A stretch of 47,121 nt of DNA, taken from positions 1 to 47,121 of the forward strand of contig NZ_JABBJJ010000056.1 in assembly GCF_012933655.1 (NCBI RefSeq), in the 5' to 3' direction. Position 1 is the first letter of the stretch. Each line of letters begins with the position of its first letter. Source of the DNA: Pyxidicoccus fallax (lineage in GTDB: Bacteria > Myxococcota > Myxococcia > Myxococcales > Myxococcaceae). Below, piece after piece: positions 41,808 through 47,121 of this stretch. The notes under the pieces are model-generated. The model saw only the letters and a list, made by a program, of their open reading frames with translations. It did not search any database and was not told where the DNA came from. The translations under genes and the position numbers were made by a program.

Positions 41808-42229
41808 CGCTCACCCCCTTCCCCATCGGTGCCGGAGGGCTCCGCCACGCCGATGTAGATGAAGCGCAGCTGTGGCGTGCGCTTCATGTCGAGGTGGAGC
41901 GCGAGCTGCGAGCGCAGGTAGCCGCTCGCGCGTTCGAGCGCCTCCTGTACGGCGCGGGTGCCGGAGGCCGCGGCGTCCGGCGTCAGCGTGTAGCCGATGC
42001 GGACGAGCCGGCCATCCGGGGACAGCTCGAAAGAGGACAGCGAGACGCCTTCGAGGCGCGGGTCGGACAGCTCGGAGCGGAAGAGGAGGGAGACCTCCTG
42101 GAAGAGGGTGGACTGCACGCGCAGGTGGCGCGCGGAAGGGTTTTCGGAGGGAGACGACGAGAACGAAGACAGCGAGTCCCCCTCGCGCCGACGGGACGCG
42201 CGGGGACGGCGATTCCTGGAAGAAGACAT
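41804..42229 (-). CDS. rbfA: Ribosome-binding factor A-like protein
   Basis: A 141-residue protein, start taken at ATG 42229; an in-frame GTG at 42259 is possible and neither has a good ribosome-binding site. After a Ser/Arg-rich 35-residue extension the RbfA KH-like domain runs from VQSTLFQEVSLLFRSEL through LSSFELSPDGRLVRIGYTL to YLRSQLALHLDMKRTPQLRF. RbfA matures the 30S subunit by binding helix 44/28 regions. It is not in the usual infB-rbfA-truB context, so it may be a second copy. Confidence 0.84.
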   Translation of the reverse strand: MSSSRNRRPRASRRREGDSLSSFSSSPSENPSARHLRVQSTLFQEVSLLFRSELSDPRLEGVSLSSFELSPDGRLVRIGYTLTPDAAASGTRAVQEALERASGYLRSQLALHLDMKRTPQLRFIYIGVAEPSGTDGEGGER

Positions 42230-42694
42230 GAATGGACGAACGGTTTCCAGCAGGTGCACGGTGGTGACAGCTCCGCGCGCACGTGCGGTAACCAGGACGC
42301 GGGAGACCCGCTCCGTCCAGCTCAGCGCCAGGGCTCAGCGAGGGAGGAGGTCACGCCCGGTCAGGCGCGCACGGCGTGGAGCGACGCGAGACACCGTTCA
42401 TTGCAGTCCCCATGACACACCTCCCGCCGCGCACCCGATTCCGGCACGGACCGTCGTTTCGTTCCCGAGTGAGACACCCGCGCTTCGCCCAGTTCAGCGC
42501 GGGCACGGACGCAGGGGCCCGGGGATTCCTGACGAACGGTCTCCCAGACGACTCAGGTGGCACCATCACCCGTGACGCCGGGGCAGGTGTCACGTGGTTA
42601 CCAGCCACTCTTTCCACCATCCGACGAGCAGCCCCACGTTCCATTGGCCCGCCTGCTCTCCCGACCTACGCAACGGTCCACGGAGAGCAAACAC
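42230..42694. other. Intergenic region without recognisable gene
   Basis: This 465-bp divergent space between the rbfA-like gene and the flavoprotein gene should hold both promoters. Open frames cross it, but none shows family motifs. GGAGAGCAAACAC at its right end is the ribosome-binding site of the flavoprotein gene. Confidence 0.45.
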
Positions 42695-44086
42695 ATGGCG
42701 GAAGCCTTCGATGTGGTGGTGATTGGCGCGGGGCCCACGGGTGAGAACGCGGCCGCACGCGCGGCGGCGGCCGGGATGTCGGTGGCGCTGGTGGAGCACG
42801 AGCTGCTCGGCGGTGAGTGCTCCTTCTGGGCCTGCATCCCCAGCAAGGCGCTGCTGCGCCCGGCCGAGGCCCTGTGGCTGGCGAAGATGGCACCGGGCGC
42901 GCGCGAGGCCATCAAGGGCCCGCTCGTGGCGAGCGCCGTGCTGGAGCACCGCGACTACATGGTCGGCGACTACAAGGACGACTCCCAGGTGAAGTGGGCC
43001 GAGGGCGCGAAAATCACGGTCGTGCGCGGCAACGGCACGCTCACCGGCCCGCGCAAGGTCCGCGTGGAGTCCCGCGACGGCACCGTGCGCGAGCTGGAGG
43101 CCCGGCGCGCCGTCGTCCTGGCCACCGGCAGCAAGCCCCGCCTGCCGGACATCCCTGGCCTCAAGGAGGCGAAGCCCTGGGACAACCGCGAGGGCACCGG
43201 CGCGAAGGAGGTCCCCAAGCGGCTGCTCGTCCTCGGCGGCGGCGCGGTGGCGGTGGAGCTGGCACAGGCGTGGCGCTCGCTCGGCTCCGAGGTGACGCTC
43301 GCCCAGCGCGGCAAGAGCCTGCTGTCCCGCTTCGAGCCCTTCGTCGGTGAGCAGGTCGCCCAGGCGCTCCGCGACTCGGGCGTGCGCGTGCTGCTGGGCA
43401 CGACGGCCGCTCGCGTCCAGCGCGCCGGGGACAAGGGCGAGGTGACGGTGACGCTCACCCACGGCGAGGAGGTCCGCGCCGACGCGCTGCTCGTGGCCAT
43501 GGGCCGCGAGGCGCGCACGGAGGGGCTCGGCCTGGAAACGGTGGGCCTGAAGGGCGGCGGCCCCGTGCAGGTGGACGACCAGCTCCGCGCGAAGGGCGTG
43601 GAGGGCGGCTGGCTCTACGCGTGCGGCGACGTGAACGGCCGCAACCTGCTCACGCACATGGGCAAGTACCAGGCGCGGCTGGTGGGCGACATCATCGCGG
43701 GGAAGAAGGTGCACGCGTGGGCGGACGCCAAGGCCACGCCGCAGGTCATCTTCACGCACCCGCAGGCGGCGAGCGTGGGCCTCACCGAGGCCAAGGCCCG
43801 CGAGGCGAAGCTGCCCGTGCGCACGGTGCAGTACGACATGCAGAACGTGTCCGGCACCGGGCTGCTGGGCCGGGACCTCAAGGGCACCGCCAAGCTGGTG
43901 GTGGACGAGAAGCGCCGGGTCATCCTCGGCGCCACCTTCACCGGCCCCGAGGTGGGCGAGATGCTCCACGCGGCGACCATCGCCGTCGCGGGCGAGGTGT
44001 CGCTCGACACGCTCTGGCACGCGGTGCCGTCGTTCCCCACCATGAGCGAGGTGTGGCTGCGGCTGCTGGAGGCCTACGGCCTGTAG
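42695..44086 (+). CDS. Flavin-dependent disulfide reductase (Lpd/MerA-like)
   Basis: A 463-residue FAD/NAD(P) enzyme. Start ATG 42695 follows GGAGAGCAAACAC. FAD binding is by VVVIGAGPTGENAAARAAAA. The redox pair is GGECSFWACIPSKALL (CxxxxC). NAD binding is by LLVLGGGAVAVELAQAW and the second FAD site by WLYACGDVNGRNLLTHMG. The C-terminal active-site segment is SFPTMSE instead of the usual HPTxxE, so the general-base His of lipoamide dehydrogenase is Phe. It may act on another disulfide or on quinones. Confidence 0.9.
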   Translation: MAEAFDVVVIGAGPTGENAAARAAAAGMSVALVEHELLGGECSFWACIPSKALLRPAEALWLAKMAPGAREAIKGPLVASAVLEHRDYMVGDYKDDSQVKWAEGAKITVVRGNGTLTGPRKVRVESRDGTVRELEARRAVVLATGSKPRLPDIPGLKEAKPWDNREGTGAKEVPKRLLVLGGGAVAVELAQAWRSLGSEVTLAQRGKSLLSRFEPFVGEQVAQALRDSGVRVLLGTTAARVQRAGDKGEVTVTLTHGEEVRADALLVAMGREARTEGLGLETVGLKGGGPVQVDDQLRAKGVEGGWLYACGDVNGRNLLTHMGKYQARLVGDIIAGKKVHAWADAKATPQVIFTHPQAASVGLTEAKAREAKLPVRTVQYDMQNVSGTGLLGRDLKGTAKLVVDEKRRVILGATFTGPEVGEMLHAATIAVAGEVSLDTLWHAVPSFPTMSEVWLRLLEAYGL

Positions 44087-44089
44087 CGA

Positions 44090-45052
44090 CTACTCCGCCA
44101 CCGGCTGCTCGGCGGGCCTGAGCAGCTTCCCCGTGCTCTTCACCAGGAACCAGGCGAGCACGGGCGCCAGCCAGAACCAGATGGACGCCAGCCACGCGGT
44201 GCCCATCACCTCCCGCCCATCCGGGCACAGGGCGTAATCGTTGCCGAGCCGGATTCCCTCGGCCCCACACACGTGCAGGGACACCGCGTCCCTCAGTGGG
44301 GTGAAGAATCGGGGAACGACTCCCGCGAGCACCGGCAGGAAGGCCATCGTGAAGATGACCGCGAACCAGAACGAGTGACTCGCGCTCGACACCCGCACCG
44401 AGGGCAGCGGCGGCGCCTCGGCCGAGGGAGTCGCGACCGCGCGGCCCTGCCCCCTGCGCCGCAGCGCATGGGCGAAGGCGAGCAGCGGCACCGTGTCCGG
44501 GGGGCTGCGCGGCTCGAAGGCCACCTCGAGCAGGTCGTCATTCCACCGCAGCCAGCGCAGCCCGTGGGCCTGCAGGAAGGCGAGGTCGTCGGGCGAGAGG
44601 AAGGGGGTGCCCGTCGGCCAGCGAGGCAGGTCGCCGCCCTGGGCGAACGTCGCGAAGGCCTTGTCGAACCGGGCGCTTCCCGTGCGCACGCGCGGCACCG
44701 GCGGCAGCGGCCCCAGCAGCGGCTCGACGAGGTCGGGGGTCAGCACCAGCAGCCCGCCGCCGGTGAGCGGCACCTTCAACAAGGAACTGTCCTTTCCTCC
44801 CACCCGCTCGGGGTCCGCTCCGGGCGGGAACAGGCCCTCGACGAAGCCCTGCACCTCCACCCCTCCGCCCTCGGCCGGACGCGCGACCCACCGCACCTTC
44901 TCGTCGTCCGACAGCGTGACGCCATGCTCGGCGTACTCCCCTCCGGCCTTCTCCAACCAGGCAAGCCACTTGTTCCGCCGGAGCGCCAGCACGAGCACAT
45001 GCCCGATGATGAGGATGAGGCACGCGGCCCGTGCGAGTTCCACCGCTGTCAT
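44090..45052 (-). CDS. Membrane protein of unknown function
   Basis: A 320-residue protein starting at ATG 45052 after AAGGAAGTGGAC. One N-terminal helix (AACLILIIGHVLVLALR) is followed by about 180 soluble residues (VRWVARPAEGGGVEVQGFV, LTPDLVEPLLGPLPPVP). Two C-terminal helices follow: FAVIFTMAFLPVLAGVV and WLASIWFWLAPVLAWFLV. No family is recognised. It is convergent with the flavoprotein gene, 3 bp between stops. Confidence 0.8.
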   Translation of the reverse strand: MTAVELARAACLILIIGHVLVLALRRNKWLAWLEKAGGEYAEHGVTLSDDEKVRWVARPAEGGGVEVQGFVEGLFPPGADPERVGGKDSSLLKVPLTGGGLLVLTPDLVEPLLGPLPPVPRVRTGSARFDKAFATFAQGGDLPRWPTGTPFLSPDDLAFLQAHGLRWLRWNDDLLEVAFEPRSPPDTVPLLAFAHALRRRGQGRAVATPSAEAPPLPSVRVSSASHSFWFAVIFTMAFLPVLAGVVPRFFTPLRDAVSLHVCGAEGIRLGNDYALCPDGREVMGTAWLASIWFWLAPVLAWFLVKSTGKLLRPAEQPVAE

Positions 45053-45313
45053 GTCCACTTCCTTGTCCTGATCCACACCGTACCAGACGGCTCCCCACGC
45101 CCGTGCACGAGCGCGGGTCGCCTCACCCACCGTGAAGCCACCGTGCCTCCGGGAGTGCCCGGCGACACGGCACGAGCGTCGACGCCCCGGGCGCGGGGTT
45201 CTTGCACCCGTGCCATCGAGGGGTAACGGCGTTGCGGAAAGCCCGGTCCCCACGTTGCCGCCCGGCGTCGGGCGTGAAATGGTGCCGGCCCTCCCCTTAC
45301 ACACCCCCTATCG

Positions 45314-46552
45314 ATGAACGTCGCCTCACCGGGGCCCTCTCACGTCGCAAGTGATTCCAACAAGTGGGCCCGGTGGGCCTGGTGGCTCCTGCTCGCCACG
45401 CTCGCGGTGGCCGCGGTGGCCGTGGGCCAGCACCCCCGGCGGGGCGTGGACTTCCGCGTCTACATCACCGCCGCCGAGCGCTTCCTGGAGGGCACCGCCC
45501 TCTACCGCGTCTCGGACGGCCACATGCCGTTCAAGTACGCCCCCGTCACCGCGCCCCTCTTCATCCCGTTCACCCTCGTCCCCGCGCGAGTCGCCGTCGC
45601 CCTGTGGAACCTGGGCTCCATCGCGATGATGCTGCTCGTGGTCCGCCTCACCACCCGCGCCGCGCCCGGCCCCTCCGAGGCGCGACCCTGGGCCTGGGGC
45701 CCCGCGCTCGCCACCTTCACCCTCCTCCCCGCCTTCACCTTCGAAATCTTCTACGGGCAGGTGGACGTCGTCATCCTCCTGCTCATCCTCGTCTCCGCAC
45801 TCGGCGCCGAGCGCGGCCGGGTCTGGGGTCCCGGCGCGGCCTTCGCCGTCGCGTTCCTCCTCAAGCCTCCCGCCGCCCTCGTCGGCCTCTTCTTCCTCTG
45901 GCGCCGCCACTGGCACGTCATCGGCGCCACCGCGGTGGTCGGCGTCGCCCTCGCGCTTCCCACGCTCGCGCGCTACGGCTGGGACGGCACCCTCATCCAG
46001 TTCCAGCAGTGGAACGAGACGCTCGCGCGCACCACGCCGCCCTGGGCGCTGGCGCACAACCCGCAGGGCCTGCCCACGCTGCTGCTGTCGCTCGTGCTGC
46101 CTCCGGAGACCACCCCGCCTCCCGGGAGCATGACCGTCGCGCAGGGCATCGCCATGGCCCTCTTCCTGGGCGCGGTGCTGTGGGCCCGCCCCGGCCCCGC
46201 GGACCTGCTCGCCGTGTGCTGCCTGGGCGTGACGCTCCTGTCTCCACTGGCCTGGCGCGCCAACTACGTGCTCGCGTGGCCGCTGATGCGCGCCGCGGCC
46301 GAGGGACGCTACAAGCTCAACCTCGTCCTCCTGGCCCTCATCACGCTCAACGGCGCCCTGTCCTCCGAGTCGGCCATCGGACCCGAGCTATCCAAGGTCG
46401 TCCTGTACTGGCGTCCCTACGCCATCCTCTACTGCGTGTTCCTGATCGCCCTGCTGTGGCAGATGCGCCGCGCGGGCGCGCCCCGCGCCGTGCTCCCGGA
46501 TGGAACGCTGTCGCACCTGCCGCGCCTGTTCGTGGGCATGCGCGCGCCGTGA
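45314..46552 (+). CDS. GT87/DUF2029-type integral membrane glycosyltransferase
   Basis: A 412-residue protein starting at ATG 45314. No Shine-Dalgarno is evident in ACACACCCCCTATCG, so leaderless or weak initiation is possible. About ten membrane helices are visible, starting with AWWLLLATLAVAAVAVG. GVDFRVYITAAERFLEG contains the conserved D-x-x-Y of polyprenyl-phosphate-mannose-dependent mannosyltransferases, and PFKYAPVTAPLFIPF and IFYGQVDVVILLL are further hallmarks. It probably adds a sugar from a lipid-linked donor to an envelope glycan. Confidence 0.88.
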   Translation: MNVASPGPSHVASDSNKWARWAWWLLLATLAVAAVAVGQHPRRGVDFRVYITAAERFLEGTALYRVSDGHMPFKYAPVTAPLFIPFTLVPARVAVALWNLGSIAMMLLVVRLTTRAAPGPSEARPWAWGPALATFTLLPAFTFEIFYGQVDVVILLLILVSALGAERGRVWGPGAAFAVAFLLKPPAALVGLFFLWRRHWHVIGATAVVGVALALPTLARYGWDGTLIQFQQWNETLARTTPPWALAHNPQGLPTLLLSLVLPPETTPPPGSMTVAQGIAMALFLGAVLWARPGPADLLAVCCLGVTLLSPLAWRANYVLAWPLMRAAAEGRYKLNLVLLALITLNGALSSESAIGPELSKVVLYWRPYAILYCVFLIALLWQMRRAGAPRAVLPDGTLSHLPRLFVGMRAP

Positions 46553-46604
46553 CGTCGCCGTTGCACTGAAGAAAGCGTGAGCCATGGCGATCATCCCGGC
46601 TCGC

Positions 46605-46821
46605 GTGACACCTCACTCGCGCGACGTGACGCTCCCGTCACGCAGGCGCCGACACCGTCGCGCCAACCGCGCGCGACGTGCGCGGTGAATTCCGTGACGT
46701 TCCCGGCTTTCGGGTGAAGGCACCGTCACACCTACTTCACGGGTGAGCAGGCGTCCGGGCTTCGTGACGCATCCGTCATGTTCTTGCGGGCGAAGTGTTA
46801 CGCGTCCCGGACCTACGTGAC
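46605..46821. promoter_or_regulatory. Cluster of GTGAC/GTCAC motifs upstream of the TonB-like gene
   Basis: GTGAC occurs at 46605, 46626, 46694, 46764 and 46817, and its complement GTCAC at 46637 and 46725. The pair at 46626/46637 forms an inverted repeat, CGTGACG and CGTCACG. At about 70% GC roughly 0.5 such pentamers would be expected in 250 bp on both strands. The region has no gene. TATATG (46834-46839) 10 bp before the next start is a possible -10 that would give a leaderless mRNA. Confidence 0.5.
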
Positions 46822-46849
46822 ACATGGCGTCGCTATATGCGCACCAGCC

Positions 46850-47121
46850 ATGTTCGAAACTTTCGACAACGCCACCGATGTCGCGTCGGCCCGTCGGTTC
46901 GCACTCTCCACCACGGCCTCCGTCGCCGTGTTCGTGATGATCGGCGTCGCTGTCGTCTCGGCCGCCGGCAAGGTGCGCGAGGTCATCCAGGAGAAGAAGG
47001 GCCTGGACGTCGTCTTCCGTCCTCCGCCGCCGCCCGCGCCGGTCGTGGAGGTGAAGCCGCCGCCTCCGCCCCCGCCGGCCCCGAAGCCGAAGCTGGCCCC
47101 CAAGCCCGCTCCGCCCACGGC
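46850..47121 (+). CDS. TonB-like energy transducer, N-terminal part
   Basis: The gene runs off the right edge after about 90 codons. A short cytoplasmic N-terminus (MFETFDNATDVASARRFAL) is followed by one membrane helix (TASVAVFVMIGVAVVSAA) and a proline-rich stretch (FRPPPPPAPVVEVKPP, then repeated PKP), as in TonB proteins that couple the ExbBD proton channel to outer-membrane transporters. No ribosome-binding site is visible. The C-terminal domain is not in the window, so the identification rests on the N-terminal layout. Confidence 0.8.
   Translation, partial: MFETFDNATDVASARRFALSTTASVAVFVMIGVAVVSAAGKVREVIQEKKGLDVVFRPPPPPAPVVEVKPPPPPPPAPKPKLAPKPAPPT

Noticed and set aside
42351-42694. 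Possible small genes in the space before the flavoprotein gene
   Set aside because: Frames on both strands lack ribosome-binding sites and recognisable motifs.

Overview
This 47.1 kb window is very GC-rich, and nearly every third codon position is G or C. It reads as chromosomal DNA of a myxobacterium, probably of the Myxococcus/Corallococcus/Pyxidicoccus group. The strongest taxonomic clue is a DUF2378-type protein (36542-37099), a paralogous family I know only from Myxococcales. Abundant two-component, MoxR/VWA, TPR-lipoprotein and TonB-type genes fit this, as does the vegetative promoter style. There is no rRNA operon, CRISPR array, transposase or prophage. The only RNA gene recognised is a tRNA-Gln(UUG).

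Layout. 1-660 is a gene-free, repeat-bearing stretch that includes a 46-bp copy of the 3' end of a nearby protease gene. 661-3239 holds a divergent HxlR regulator/NmrA-like oxidoreductase pair and a secreted S41 protease. 3396-9953 is a tightly coupled plus-strand operon: a LuxR-type regulator, a MoxR AAA+ ATPase, an unknown protein, a fused metallopeptidase-VWA protein, a small coiled-coil protein and a PaaK-like adenylate-forming enzyme. The last five overlap by 1 or 4 nt. 10065-13355 carries a hybrid PAS/GAF histidine kinase and an aldo/keto reductase.

13366-17856 is a compact cluster that looks biosynthetic: a radical SAM enzyme, divergent from an asparagine-synthetase-like amide ligase without its glutaminase domain, an MGT-type glycosyltransferase, two micro-ORFs, and an ASKHA/ROK-like protein whose motifs occur in circularly permuted order. 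The start of that last gene appears to have been tandemly repeated, which generated the micro-ORFs.

17869-28155 is a patchwork of small accessory genes: an FMN-binding stress protein, a TPR lipoprotein, an overlapping XRE-ImmA/PIN pair resembling a toxin-antitoxin module, an HNH endonuclease pseudogene, two tandem Deg-like proteases, a PD-(D/E)XK-like protein, two GspG-C-domain proteins, a UBP zinc finger, a membrane protein and a GNAT enzyme. A hairpin covers the first Deg gene's ribosome-binding site. 28267-33669 (minus strand) contains a redoxin/DsbD pair, a VWA protein, a zinc-ribbon protein and a small acidic protein.

34253-36460 encodes a membrane Fe-S oxidoreductase of the Etf:menaquinone type. 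36542-42229 (minus strand) has DUF2378, ankyrin, hydrolase and TolB-like lipoproteins, an archaemetzincin that has lost its catalytic Glu, the tRNA-Gln, RtcB and RbfA. 42695-47121 has a flavin disulfide reductase, a membrane protein, a GT87 family glycosyltransferase and the start of a TonB-like transducer behind a control region rich in GTGAC motifs.

The two best candidates for an undescribed system are the radical SAM/amide ligase/glycosyltransferase/permuted ASKHA cluster and the MoxR/VWA-peptidase/PaaK operon. All functions are inferred from motifs read by eye; no database search was run.
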